A DNA stretch of 60,929 nucleotides, from assembly GCA_041797745.1 (NCBI GenBank), contig JBHBZU010000055.1, positions 1 to 60,929 on the forward strand, read 5' to 3'. The position numbers were made by a program, and so were the translations under genes. This stretch comes from UBA3871 sp041797745 (lineage in GTDB: Bacteria; Bacillota; Clostridia; Peptostreptococcales; Anaerovoracaceae). The notes under the pieces are model-generated. The model did not search any database, was not told the origin of the DNA, and saw nothing but the letters and a program-made list of their open reading frames with translations. Below, one piece after another: positions 1-8,548 of the stretch (its first letter is position 1; every line of letters begins with the position of its first letter).

Positions 1-538
1 CAAGCGATGAAGACGCTATTTCTTGTACCAATATGGCAAAAATATTGCCTCCCTTTTTTTCAAAATTAAAATAACAAAAATAAAAATTTAATGCCGAAGA
101 ATTTAAATCCTCTGATTTAAATCCGGCACTAATCAATTCTTCTCTTGTAACTTTAAGTTTAGGCTTCCTCGAAACAATTTGATTAAGTGTATTCGTAAAA
201 CCTTGACCAAGCACCATAAAATCTGATGAATTAAGAGCACTTGAAAACGAAGCACTAATTTTAAAATCTAAATTATTTTTAAGTGAGATATCACCGCTTT
301 CAGCTGTTATTACATATATATCGGAAACGGTGGCATTTGGTTTTTTTGCCGAAGAAGAAGTAGTAACATTTCTATTTAAAACAACTATTTCATTGCCTGT
401 TATATTTTTTAAATTTATTTCCACCACGCTATTCGCGGCTCTTGCTGTTATCGGAAAACCTCCGAATACAATTACACTTATCAAAACAAAACACAATATT
501 TGTTTCAATAACTTATACCATATACTATGTTTTTCCAT
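1..538 (-). CDS. exported protein of unknown function, 3' end outside window (partial)
   Basis: The minus strand is open from an ATG at 538 to the window edge, giving 179 codons with no stop. The N-terminus has a basic start (MEKHSIWYKLLKQ), a hydrophobic stretch and a likely signal peptidase site near TARAANS, so the product is probably exported. The remainder is Ser/Asn/Lys-rich, predicted beta-rich, and matches no family I recognise. A purine-rich site (GGTAAAGGA) lies upstream of the ATG. It follows the 737-residue riboswitch-controlled gene by 78 bases in the same direction, so it may belong to the same B12-responsive unit, although a long hairpin separates the two. Confidence 0.75.
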   Translation of the reverse strand, partial: MEKHSIWYKLLKQILCFVLISVIVFGGFPITARAANSVVEINLKNITGNEIVVLNRNVTTSSSAKKPNATVSDIYVITAESGDISLKNNLDFKISASFSSALNSSDFMVLGQGFTNTLNQIVSRKPKLKVTREELISAGFKSEDLNSSALNFYFCYFNFEKKGGNIFAILVQEIASSSL

Positions 539-560
539 TAAAAATTTTCCTTTACCTTTT

Positions 561-600
561 AATATATCGACGCAGACATTTTGTCTGCGCCGATATATTT
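561..600 (-). terminator. long intergenic stem-loop (possible attenuator or processing site)
   Basis: AATATATCGACGCAGACA and its near-perfect complement TGTCTGCGCCGATATATT form a stem of about 18 bp with a very short loop and one G-U type mismatch. It lies between two co-directional secreted-protein genes. On the minus strand it is followed by AAAAGG, not a T-run, so it is not a classical terminator in that direction. A short TTTT follows on the plus strand. It may cap or protect the upstream message. Confidence 0.55.
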
Positions 601-616
601 TAGCAGAATCACTTCA

Positions 617-2830
617 TTACTTTTGAAGTTTTAATACTATGATGTACGGAGATGAAGTTCCGCTTTGGGCAATAATTTGCACATAGTGTACAGCATTATC
701 AGTCAGGCTAATTGTTTGTGAATTGCTAACACCATTAACAAATGAATATGTTGCACCAGTAACAGATACAGTAATATTATCTACTCCTAATCCGGTTACA
801 TCAACTGTTCCCATATTTTCAATTTGAGAAACATCATCGGCTTTTGCTTCAAGTGATGAATTTCCAAGCATGATGGTAGGTTCAGTTGCAGCTCCACTTC
901 CAGTTCCTGTTGCCACAGATACTCCGCATACCTCCGCAGAAGTTTCGCCGAATATTTCAGGCAAAGTAAGAGCGCTCGGACTGGTAGGGTCAAGTGCTGC
1001 CGCAGTATATATACGAACGAAATTGATACTGCTTAAGAAAACAGGCTCACCGTTACTATCTACAGCCCAAGAAATATCAAAACCGTCTCCGCCGTTCATG
1101 TTTCCTGTTCCGCTTGACGGAAGACTTGCATATGGATTGCATGCAGCTCCCTCGGTATTGTTTCCTACAGCTCTGATATCTGCATAACCGAAGAGATAAT
1201 CATCAGTAGTATCGCTATCTGTTACAAGGGTTACATCACTATATGTAATCTGCCAGCAATATTCTCCGTTAGACTTTTCATCAAGCTGCTGATATGTAAT
1301 GCCGCTACAGGTTACGGTTCCGTCTAAAAGGCTACTTGTACCTGAAACTTTTCCATAGCCCTCGGTTAAACTTTCAGGCCACCAAAGAACTCCCGGCTTA
1401 AAGAGAGTCCAGCCATCAGTTCCTGTTCCTGACGGAGGAGTTCCTACTGCACGGTAGATGTCGGCTTTTTTGTTGCTTGCATAAGTGGATGTAGGCATCA
1501 TCTTATAGCTTATGGTGGTGTTACGCTTAGTCTCTTCATTGTAATAGCGAGACCCTGCCAGTTCATACCAAATGCTTCCATCTGTTGAAACCTTTACGGC
1601 TGCCGCTTCAGGATTGCCAACAAAAGGATTGCCGTAAACCACAAAGTCTATGCCGTATGGATTTTCCGCACGGTTTAAAACAGGATTTGAAAATTCAAAC
1701 TGTGCATAGCCACCGGGAGCTCCCAAAGATATTCCTCCGGAAGCATATCCGTCTGTAATCTTTGTAGGTGAGTCGGTAGTTATGCTTGGATATATATTTA
1801 TGGCATTTCCGTTCACATTACTAAGCCCTGGATATGCACTGCCCCATAAAACGCCCGCAGCAAACTGCCCCACAGGCAGATAACCGTTCATAAAGTCAGG
1901 TGAACCTGTTGCCGGTGTAACATATGGTGTAGGCTTAAGGAAATTAAGAATTGCACTACCTGATGAATTTGTAATGGTAAGTGTTCTGCTTGATACATCC
2001 CCCTCTGCAAGCGTTATTACATAAAAGCCTGCTCCATACTGGGTATTCAGTGAAGAACCGCTTTCAAGGATATTACCGGCAGTATCGTAAACCGTAAGGG
2101 TCATATTGGTACCGCTCATGGCAGTTATAGTACCCGCACCCTCTGTTACATAGAAAGCAAAGGTATCAGGATAATAAGTTAAGGACTGTCCCAAAGGAAC
2201 ACCTGTTGTATTTCCATAAGGTCCGTTGTAGTTCACGCGGTAGCTACCGGAATCGCTGTCCATACTTAAGTAACATTCAGGTTCCGTATTAGGATAAGCC
2301 GGGTCTCCGAAGCGCAGCTTTAAACCGTTTGCTGCTGTAACCGGATTGTTCCGTTCATCTATAGAAAAGTTAAATATATAGACATCACAGAACTGATATG
2401 ATGTCGGAAAGTTCTTGTGAACATAAACAGTTTGAGTGGCAACACCGTCGTTTAACACAACGTTGTAAGTATCCGAAGCATGAGCCCATATCATAGGTAT
2501 ATAATGATGAGGAAGTCCTGCCGGAGGCACCGAAGAAATTACATTGTCAGATGGCTTTGTAAAATCAATACTGAAAGCAGCGTCTGACGCAGTTCCCGCA
2601 GGCAAAACCACATCGTATACAACTCTGCTGTTTAGATTTGACTGAGGACCTCCAAACGTGGTCACCGTTTTAGTGTAAGAGTTAGCGTCGATGCCTGTCA
2701 GCGTAATGCTGGTTACATTTGCATCTTGAGGTGGTAGCGAGTTCAAGGCAAAGGCTGTAGCATTTAGGCTTAATACCATTGCTATAGCCAGCAAAAGACT
2801 GAACAATCGCCTACTTTGATTTCGTTTCAT
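617..2830 (-). CDS. secreted surface protein under cobalamin riboswitch control
   Basis: This 737-residue protein starts at the ATG at 2830, chosen because AAAGGAG lies just upstream and a signal peptide follows immediately (MKRNQSRRLF..LLLAIAMVLSLNATAFA). An upstream in-frame ATG at 2881 lies inside the leader terminator and is unlikely. The mature part is Ser/Thr/Gly-rich and beta-sheet-like. Residues about 370-430 (motifs GIDFVVYGNPF, STDGSIWYELAGSRYY) and about 590-620 (GFDISWAVDSNGEPVF, INFVRIYTA) resemble repeats in large surface proteins of gut anaerobes, some of which I recall near B12-uptake loci (from memory, not checked). No SLH, LPXTG or membrane anchor is visible, so it may be released or held by partners. 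A cobalamin aptamer and terminator precede it, so low corrinoid should induce it. Corrinoid binding is inference. Confidence 0.85.
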   Translation of the reverse strand: MKRNQSRRLFSLLLAIAMVLSLNATAFALNSLPPQDANVTSITLTGIDANSYTKTVTTFGGPQSNLNSRVVYDVVLPAGTASDAAFSIDFTKPSDNVISSVPPAGLPHHYIPMIWAHASDTYNVVLNDGVATQTVYVHKNFPTSYQFCDVYIFNFSIDERNNPVTAANGLKLRFGDPAYPNTEPECYLSMDSDSGSYRVNYNGPYGNTTGVPLGQSLTYYPDTFAFYVTEGAGTITAMSGTNMTLTVYDTAGNILESGSSLNTQYGAGFYVITLAEGDVSSRTLTITNSSGSAILNFLKPTPYVTPATGSPDFMNGYLPVGQFAAGVLWGSAYPGLSNVNGNAINIYPSITTDSPTKITDGYASGGISLGAPGGYAQFEFSNPVLNRAENPYGIDFVVYGNPFVGNPEAAAVKVSTDGSIWYELAGSRYYNEETKRNTTISYKMMPTSTYASNKKADIYRAVGTPPSGTGTDGWTLFKPGVLWWPESLTEGYGKVSGTSSLLDGTVTCSGITYQQLDEKSNGEYCWQITYSDVTLVTDSDTTDDYLFGYADIRAVGNNTEGAACNPYASLPSSGTGNMNGGDGFDISWAVDSNGEPVFLSSINFVRIYTAAALDPTSPSALTLPEIFGETSAEVCGVSVATGTGSGAATEPTIMLGNSSLEAKADDVSQIENMGTVDVTGLGVDNITVSVTGATYSFVNGVSNSQTISLTDNAVHYVQIIAQSGTSSPYIIVLKLQK

Positions 2831-2854
2831 AAATATTCTCCTTTCAAAAATGTT

Positions 2855-2908
2855 ATTAAAAAATAAATAAAAATACACCACTTCTTAACTATAAGTTAAA
2901 AAATGGTG
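2855..2908 (-). terminator. intrinsic terminator of the cobalamin riboswitch leader
   Basis: On the minus strand CACCATTTTTTAAC pairs with GTTAAGAAGTGGTG across a 5-nt loop (14 bp, two G-U pairs). It is followed by TATTTTTATTTATTTTTT. It lies between the aptamer and the start codon, which is the expected position for an expression platform that switches transcription off when ligand is bound. Confidence 0.8.
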
Positions 2909-2956
2909 CAAACGTATTCATGCACTACTCTATGCTCAGGAACGCCGAGATAGCAA

Positions 2957-3193
2957 CTGAAATGCGAATATCCTGACTTGCGTTATAGAAGTTTTAGCTT
3001 CTTGCGCCCCTTTCCTACCTTCCCATAGGTATGTCCCATAGTGGATGGCTTTCGCCCATGCAGTTTTCATAAAAATATGGTCTTAACTGCGCTTTGGAAC
3101 AGTCTCACGCTTACAGTACCGTTTCTGTGCGGGGATTTTAACCCCTTTCTCGTGTCGGCAACCGAAGTTTACCCGATTCCGACTCCATTTCAG
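2957..3193 (-). ncRNA. cobalamin (AdoCbl-type) riboswitch aptamer 1
   Basis: Read on the minus strand, the element begins CTGAAATG and ends CATTTCAG, an 8-bp closing stem. Between them are hallmarks of the cobalamin family in the right order: a GGGGTTAAAATCCCCGC hairpin, GGTACTGTAAGCG (matching the conserved ACTGTAA core), a B12-box-like AGCCATCCACTATGGG, GGGAAGG, and GCAAGTCAGGATATTCGC near the 3' end (compare GCCAGGAGACC). A promoter lies upstream and a terminator downstream. It should repress the 737-residue secreted protein gene when corrinoid is plentiful. Confidence 0.88.
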
Positions 3194-3256
3194 TTTATTA
3201 AATTGTTGTTGTTTTTTGTTCTAATTCAAAAACAACTTCTTATAAGCCTTGATAAA

Positions 3257-3286
3257 AATATACACTATTTTATGAGTTGGAGTCAA
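3257..3286 (-). promoter_or_regulatory. sigma-A type promoter for riboswitch unit 1
   Basis: On the minus strand there is TTGACT at 3281-3286 and TATATT at 3257-3262, separated by 18 bases. It lies about 65 bases upstream of the aptamer 5' end, a suitable start point for the B12-regulated transcript. Confidence 0.6.
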
Positions 3287-3370
3287 TAAAAAAAGGAATT
3301 TTTATGTTATTATTTTTGTAAATATACTGCTATCCCCTTAAAAATCCCCCTTTTATCCGCTAAAGCTTTT

Positions 3371-3404
3371 AAAAAATGACAGGATTTTTCCTGCCATTTT
3401 GCTG
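3371..3404 (-). terminator. intrinsic terminator after the HD-GYP response regulator gene
   Basis: On the minus strand AAAATGGCAGGA pairs with TCCTGTCATTTT across an AAAA loop and runs into a T-run (TTTTTT). It lies about 90 bases past the stop codon of the HD-GYP gene. Confidence 0.75.
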
Positions 3405-3494
3405 TTATTTTTATTTAATTTTATTTTGCCATTATGCCTCGGTGCTTTTCATCCTGTAAACATTTATATAGTTATACAATCTTTCGGCTTCCAT

Positions 3495-4637
3495 TTAATT
3501 TATGTTTTTAACCTTTGTTTCCTTAAAGATATCCATGGCTCTGATTGCGATTTTATCTCTTTTGTCAGGATTGTCCTTGTCCTTGTACAAGCGCTCTTTA
3601 ATATGGGGCGCTATGCGTTTTAGACATTCTATCAGAAGCGGGTTAAACTCACCGCATTGACCTCCGAAAATCATTGCCAAGGCTTTTTCTTGAGCATAGG
3701 CTTCCTTGTAGCAGCGTTCACTTGTTAAAGCGTCATATACATCGGCAATGGATACCACCTGCGCAGAGATTGGAATATCATCCCCCTCCAAGCCGTCGGG
3801 ATAGCCGCCACCATCATACCTTTCGTGGTGCCAGCGACAAATATTGTAAGCCTCTCTAATCAGTCTTTCAGAACCGAAAGCTCCGGCGGACTTAATCATT
3901 TCCGCCCCCAAAAGAGAATGTTGTTTGATAATCTCAAACTCCTTTTGAGTCAAAGGTCCCGGTTTATTTAAAATATCCTCAGGTGTTGAAATCTTCCCAA
4001 TATCGTGCATGGCTGAAGCGGTACTGATTAAAGTTATATCATCTATGCTGAAATGATATTTGTCAGTCATATGATTAAGTTCCTTTAAGAGCATAGAGGT
4101 TAGCACATTTATATTCAAAATATGCTCGCCGCTCTCTCCGTTGCGAAATTCTACTATGTGGCTTAAAATCTGAATTAATTCTCTGTTGTCCCTCTCATTT
4201 TGGTAAATCTGTTCAATAACCATTTCTTCAAGCCTATGCTGCTTGGCATAAAGCATGATGGTGTTTATGGTGCGGCGTTTAACCACGAAATCGTCAAAAG
4301 GTCTTATAATATAGTCGGTGGCACCGAGTTCATAACACTTTTCCAGGGTGCTGTGTGAACGGTCACCGGAAATCACAATAACAGGCAACTCGCTGAGCCA
4401 GCCTCGGTATTCCAAAATTTCAAGCACTTTGATTCCGTTCAGCTTGGGCATATTGATGTCCAACAAAATCAGAGATAAAGCCTCCCTGTCCGCCTCAATT
4501 ATGTCCAGTGCCTCTTCTCCGTTTTCAGCCTCCACAATGTCGAACTCTTCTCCCAAAATATCGCATAGCACTTCCCTATTAAATTTTGAGTCGTCCACAA
4601 TAAGAATACGACTCGCTGTTTTCCCCATAATAGTCAT
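3495..4637 (-). CDS. response regulator with HD-GYP domain (probable c-di-GMP phosphodiesterase)
   Basis: The N-terminal receiver domain (about residues 10-130) has the acidic pair in LIVDDS, the phosphoacceptor Asp in LLDINMP, the switch Ser in VISGD and the conserved Lys position occupied by Arg in IIRPFDD. It is followed by an HD-GYP domain with HDIGK near residue 209 and HHERYDGGGYPDG near 272. Such proteins usually hydrolyse cyclic di-GMP when phosphorylated. I start at the ATG at 4637 because GAGG sits six bases upstream; an in-frame GTG at 4649 overlaps that site. No sensor kinase is adjacent. The Lys-to-Arg position in the receiver is a mild oddity. Confidence 0.9.
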   Translation of the reverse strand: MTIMGKTASRILIVDDSKFNREVLCDILGEEFDIVEAENGEEALDIIEADREALSLILLDINMPKLNGIKVLEILEYRGWLSELPVIVISGDRSHSTLEKCYELGATDYIIRPFDDFVVKRRTINTIMLYAKQHRLEEMVIEQIYQNERDNRELIQILSHIVEFRNGESGEHILNINVLTSMLLKELNHMTDKYHFSIDDITLISTASAMHDIGKISTPEDILNKPGPLTQKEFEIIKQHSLLGAEMIKSAGAFGSERLIREAYNICRWHHERYDGGGYPDGLEGDDIPISAQVVSIADVYDALTSERCYKEAYAQEKALAMIFGGQCGEFNPLLIECLKRIAPHIKERLYKDKDNPDKRDKIAIRAMDIFKETKVKNIN

Positions 4638-4788
4638 AATGCGCCTCACAAACTTACAATAATAAAACTTCTAATATCTAACACATATCTAACACAACAC
4701 TTTAAAATAAATTTAAATATTTTCAGTTATATTAAGTGTAAACTTTCTACCGCATTAGAACCGCATTAAAGGCACCTTGGGTTTTCTT

Positions 4789-5757
4789 TTATTTATCAAT
4801 ATTTTTGGCGTTTCTTTCCCAAAAGACTCCATCGAAAAAGCCCTGAATGCTCCGATTGTTTTCCGCCATTTCCAAGCGTTTTTCCGCTAAAACACAATAT
4901 TCTTTGCTTTCTTCGATTCCGAGAAACCTCCTGCCCAGTTTTTTTGCCACCGTGCTGACGGTTCCCGAGCCTAAAAACGGATCAAAAACTACATCTCCCT
5001 CATTTGAGCTTGCCAAAATCAATTTAGCAACGAGTTTTTCAGGCTTTTGCGTAGGGTGGACGGTATTTTCAGGCATTGACCAAAAAGGAATGGTAATATC
5101 ATCCCAAAAATTTGACGGGCAGGTGTCTCTGAACTTTCCCTCCTGATTTTCCCTCCAGTCCTTTGGCTCTCCCTTTTCTCTGTAAGGCGCCAGCACCTTT
5201 CTGCGAAGCTTTACCGCTTCTAAATTAAAAGTATAGCTTTCACCCTTGGTGACAAACCAAATATCCTCCATGCAGTTCTTCCAGTTAGCCGCAGCGCCTC
5301 TACCCTTTTCTCTTTGCCAAGTGATTCGATTCCGAACCACTGCTTTCATACTGAGCAATCTGCCTATAATGAGGCTGCTTTCCCAGTCACAGCAAACATA
5401 CATGCTTCCCTTTGGCTTTAACAGCTCCAAAGCCTGTTCCAGCCAGCTTTCAGTGTACTTTTCATATGTGTCCGCGGCTTTCTTGTTGAATACCTTTCCT
5501 GCAAAATTTTTGGTCATATTGTAAGGTGGATCCACAATAAGCAGATCCACACTTTCTTTTTCTATTAATTTCATAGCCTCAAAGGAATCGCCTAAAATGG
5601 TAGAATCCAAGATTTCTCCCATAGGGCAACGTCCTGTTGCGGAAGTTTTCGCAAGCTGTCTGATTTCAGCCAGACTCTTACATCTTTTTATTAAAGCTTC
5701 CGCTTCTGAAGCGGAAACCTCAATGGTTCTATTTCTTACTGACTTATCTTTTGGCAT
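4789..5757 (-). CDS. site-specific DNA methyltransferase (beta-class amino-MTase), orphan
   Basis: The 322-residue protein has catalytic motif IV DPPYN near residue 75, then HPTQKP (about 236), then the SAM-binding motif DPFLGSGT (about 262). That order defines beta-class N6-adenine or N4-cytosine methyltransferases (N6_N4_Mtase family, as in YhdJ and similar enzymes). The start at 5757 is set by GGGGGAG just upstream; the open frame continues 30 codons further but only into the end of the ROK gene. It lies 11 bases behind that gene, so the two are probably cotranscribed. No restriction endonuclease or specificity subunit is nearby, so it is probably a solitary, possibly regulatory, methylase. 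The target site cannot be read from sequence. Confidence 0.88.
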   Translation of the reverse strand: MPKDKSVRNRTIEVSASEAEALIKRCKSLAEIRQLAKTSATGRCPMGEILDSTILGDSFEAMKLIEKESVDLLIVDPPYNMTKNFAGKVFNKKAADTYEKYTESWLEQALELLKPKGSMYVCCDWESSLIIGRLLSMKAVVRNRITWQREKGRGAAANWKNCMEDIWFVTKGESYTFNLEAVKLRRKVLAPYREKGEPKDWRENQEGKFRDTCPSNFWDDITIPFWSMPENTVHPTQKPEKLVAKLILASSNEGDVVFDPFLGSGTVSTVAKKLGRRFLGIEESKEYCVLAEKRLEMAENNRSIQGFFDGVFWERNAKNIDK

Positions 5758-5768
5758 AAACTCCCCCG

Positions 5769-6722
5769 CTAAACCATAAGTAATGCCGCACCGTAGATGC
5801 CTGCATTGTTTGATAACTCTGCCACCAGAATTTCCACATCTGCACATGCATGAAAAGCGTTGGCTCTAAAGGCGGAGGCAACTTTATCTATAAGGAAATT
5901 ACCTGCTTTGGAGATACCGCCACCTATTACGAAAACTTCCGGATTTACCACAGAGGCCACGTTGGATAGAGCAATGCCAAGCATTTCACTGACACGGTCA
6001 ACGGCAATAGTCGCCAGTTTGTCTCCTGTCTTTGCGCCATTGACGATTATTTCAGGTGTCATGTAGGTTCTACCTCTTAAAACGGTCTCCCCCTCGTAAT
6101 TTTCCAGCAGTCTCTTCGTTATATCCACAACGCCTCTTGCTGACACATATTGCTCCAAGCAACCATAGTTTCCGCACTTGCAGGGCTCCGATTCCTTTGG
6201 ATTTACTATCATATGACCTATCTCGCCGGCTGCGCCGTTGTTGCCCACGAAAATCTGACCCTCATTAATAATGCCGCTGCCCACACCTGTTCCCAAAGAA
6301 ACCATAACCAAATTTTTATATTTTTTACCGGCTCCTGCGTAAAATTCACCTAGGGCTGCTGCATTGGCGTCATTTGCAACTTTTGTCGGCATACCCAAAA
6401 TCTTTGTAAACTCTTCTTGGGCATTGAATACGCCCCATCCCAAATTAATGCAACGATTTACGGTGCCGTCGGAAAGCACGGGACCCGGTACTCCAACTCC
6501 TACCCCTGATACTTCCTTGTATTTAATGGTGTTTACATTCATATCGTTTTTAACGGTATCTGATATATCCTGCAAAATGTGAGAGCCCTCTTCCTCCAGT
6601 TTAGTTGGAATCTCCCACTTTTTTACAAGTTCAATTTCTTTCTCCGCTTCGTTTAACACCACAAAGCGACCACACTTTATAGATGTTCCCCCCACGTCGA
6701 TACCATACACATAATGATTCAT
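5769..6722 (-). CDS. ROK family sugar kinase (glucokinase-like)
   Basis: The 317-residue protein has the N-terminal ATP phosphate-binding motif DVGGTSIKCG, a sugar-binding VANDANAAALGE, the GTGVGSG loop and the ROK zinc motif CKCGNYGCLEQ near residue 182. ROK proteins of this length without a DNA-binding domain are sugar kinases, usually glucokinase, feeding glycolysis in the cytoplasm. The start is the ATG at 6722 behind AAAGGG; a GTG/ATG-rich extension upstream lacks a site. It begins just downstream of tRNA-Ser and is followed closely by the DNA methyltransferase. Exact sugar specificity is not certain. Confidence 0.9.
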   Translation of the reverse strand: MNHYVYGIDVGGTSIKCGRFVVLNEAEKEIELVKKWEIPTKLEEEGSHILQDISDTVKNDMNVNTIKYKEVSGVGVGVPGPVLSDGTVNRCINLGWGVFNAQEEFTKILGMPTKVANDANAAALGEFYAGAGKKYKNLVMVSLGTGVGSGIINEGQIFVGNNGAAGEIGHMIVNPKESEPCKCGNYGCLEQYVSARGVVDITKRLLENYEGETVLRGRTYMTPEIIVNGAKTGDKLATIAVDRVSEMLGIALSNVASVVNPEVFVIGGGISKAGNFLIDKVASAFRANAFHACADVEILVAELSNNAGIYGAALLMV

Positions 6723-6765
6723 AATACTACCCTTTACATACACATACATAAAAATCTCTAAAAAA

Positions 6766-6855
6766 TGGCGGAGGCGGTGGGATTCGAACCCACGTGCCTA
6801 AAATAGACAACCGCATTTCGAGTGCGGCTCGTTATGACCACTTCGATACGCCTCC
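6766..6855 (-). tRNA. tRNA-Ser (anticodon CGA)
   Basis: On the minus strand the acceptor arm GGAGGCG pairs with CGCCTCC, followed by discriminator G and an encoded CCA. The anticodon arm CCGCA-CTCGAAA-TGCGG gives anticodon CGA, reading UCG. A long variable arm, typical of serine tRNAs, and a GGTTCGAATCC T-loop are present. A run of five T follows CCA. Confidence 0.95.
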
Positions 6856-6958
6856 ACAACTTTAACTGCATAGATTATAGCATATTGTAAGAATTATTCG
6901 CAATACTTTGTGTATTTTCTTTAAGGTATAAAATTAAAACTTGTAATTTCAGATTATT

Positions 6959-8161
6959 TTACTTTTTTATTTTGTCTATAACAGGGAAACAAATAACTGC
7001 TCCTAAAGCTGTAACAACAGTTGCTACCGCAACCATAAACTTGGCTCCTGCCATGTCCAGCATAATCCCTCCTGTAACGCTGGCAAAAATGCTGGAAGCG
7101 GTTACACAGGCGGTGTACAAGGCCTGCCCCTTTACTTCTTCTCCCTTTTCCATTGCCATATTAGTAAATTGAACCATAGCAGGCAGGAAAAGTCCGAAGC
7201 TGGTAATCTGGAAAAGTTGCGCCACATAAATCATGGTAACAGACTTTGCCAAATACATAATAACAAACTTTATAATAAAGCTTAAGATTGCTACTTTTAA
7301 CAGAAATTCACAGCTAAACTTTTTTCTAATGTTGTCGTAAAAAAACATGGTTGGAATCTCCACAAAAGCCATGACGGAGAAAATCTTGCCCATGTCTGCC
7401 GCATTGCCGCCAACGTCCTCAACAATTTGAAGCATAAAGTTATTTGCGATATAATTTTGGAAAAACACAAAGATAACCCCTATATTAAGCACAACAAAAA
7501 GCTTGTTTTTCTTCATGAACCAAGCTAAATTAATATCCTGTTTCTCGGATTTTACACTTATATTTTTCTGACCGTTTTCAATAGCTTTGGCTCTTACTTC
7601 TTTTTTAACCCCAATACCGATTGCAAACAGCACTCCTAAAAGCAGAATCAAGGTCGCCTCGCTGGCTAAAGGCAGTATCCCCTCGCCAAAACGGGTCACC
7701 CACACTCCCAGTAAGGCTGTGAGAATGGAATATCCCAGAGAACCGCCTGCACGACACATGCCGAAGTTGATGTGATGTCCCGTCTCTTCCATCTGAGTAG
7801 GCAGAGCATTCATCAGAGGCTGCATTGCCATGAGCACCGCCGTTGCAACTGCAAAAGCAAGCCATAGCGCAGGAGATTTTTGCGTAAAGACAATTAACCC
7901 GCCAACTGTAACCATTGAAAAAACTACGGTCATTTCAATAACGTTTGATGTGGTGAAACGTTTGGAGCGGTCTGCAAAGTCCGCCAAGAAAGGCTGAATA
8001 ATCACGGAAACAATGCTGGCAGCTGCAAGTATCACACCTATTTCCGAATTACTGTATCCCCTTGCCAGCAGAAACGCCGAGCTGAAGCTGCCCATTACCG
8101 AATAATACATCCAGTAGAAAGCATGCCCCCCTGCATATTCTATATTAAGTAACCTTTCCAT
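6959..8161 (-). CDS. MFS transporter (LacY/HcaT-like major facilitator)
   Basis: About 400 residues with roughly 12 hydrophobic helices. It carries an MFS-type loop 2-3 motif (ADFADRSKRF) and an N-terminus (EYAGGHAFYWMYYSVMGSF) typical of the MFS_1-like group that includes nucleoside, oligosaccharide and phenylpropionate permeases. The substrate cannot be inferred. I prefer the start at 8161 (GGGAGAGGG upstream). A longer in-frame start at 8215 would lie within a repeated palindromic element, which would make the first residues repeat-derived. No catabolic genes are adjacent. Confidence 0.8.
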   Translation of the reverse strand: MERLLNIEYAGGHAFYWMYYSVMGSFSSAFLLARGYSNSEIGVILAAASIVSVIIQPFLADFADRSKRFTTSNVIEMTVVFSMVTVGGLIVFTQKSPALWLAFAVATAVLMAMQPLMNALPTQMEETGHHINFGMCRAGGSLGYSILTALLGVWVTRFGEGILPLASEATLILLLGVLFAIGIGVKKEVRAKAIENGQKNISVKSEKQDINLAWFMKKNKLFVVLNIGVIFVFFQNYIANNFMLQIVEDVGGNAADMGKIFSVMAFVEIPTMFFYDNIRKKFSCEFLLKVAILSFIIKFVIMYLAKSVTMIYVAQLFQITSFGLFLPAMVQFTNMAMEKGEEVKGQALYTACVTASSIFASVTGGIMLDMAGAKFMVAVATVVTALGAVICFPVIDKIKK

Positions 8162-8200
8162 TCTCGGTTTTCCCTCTCCCTTTACAATTTGCGGTATAAC

Positions 8201-8268
8201 GACCCCATTTTGCATAGTCGTTTCACCATATCTTCATCTGTAATTTACATTAAGAGATATGGTATAAT
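8201..8268. repeat. dispersed palindromic repeat, copy 1
   Basis: This copy shares about 64 of 67 bases with 8381-8448, including an uninterrupted identical stretch from TTTCACCATATCTTC to GATATGGTATAAT. The core is an imperfect palindrome (CCATATCT...AGATATGG). It is followed by TATAATGACTGC-AAAA-GCAGTCATTATA, a perfect 12-bp hairpin at 8264-8291. Related copies occur near 18890 and 40800. Confidence 0.8.
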
Positions 8269-8548
8269 GACTGCAAAAGCAGTCATTATACAAAATTATA
8301 TTGCCGTGCGAATATTTTGCTTTCATAAATTTCAGCAAAATCGCACATGGCTGAATTATACCATGTAAACATGGTACAATTACCCCATTTCCCATAGGCG
8401 TTTCACCATATCTTCATCTGTAATTTACATTAAGAGATATGGTATAATATAGCATAACAACATAACAATAAATCGCAGGTTTTTAAAAATTTAACACAGT
8501 GATTATAACACATTTTTTAAGAAAAGAGAGAGAAAAAACAAAGATACT
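8216..8548. other. intergenic region holding two repeat copies and hairpins
   Basis: This gap of about 330 bases between the divergent MFS and GIY-YIG genes contains two direct copies of the palindromic repeat. It also holds the GACTGC/GCAGTC hairpin and a short ACCATGTAAACATGGT palindrome near 8360. No additional ORF or RNA family was recognised. Confidence 0.6.
8381..8448. repeat. dispersed palindromic repeat, copy 2
   Basis: Direct repeat of 8201-8268 at a distance of 180 bases with about three mismatches, all in the first 20 bases (CCCATAGGCG against GCATAGTCG). It is followed by ATAGCATAACAACATAACAATA rather than the GACTGC hairpin seen after copy 1. Confidence 0.8.

Noticed and set aside
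330..626. plus-strand ORF opposite the partial exported protein
   Set aside because: It is antisense to a frame with a signal peptide, has no ribosome site, and spans a hairpin.
2831..2881. 17-residue N-terminal extension of the 737-residue secreted protein
   Set aside because: It lies in the riboswitch terminator and T-tract, has no ribosome site, and would bury the signal peptide start.
3041..3289. plus-strand ORF across the cobalamin riboswitch
   Set aside because: The sequence is explained by RNA structure on the other strand; no ribosome site or protein-like composition.
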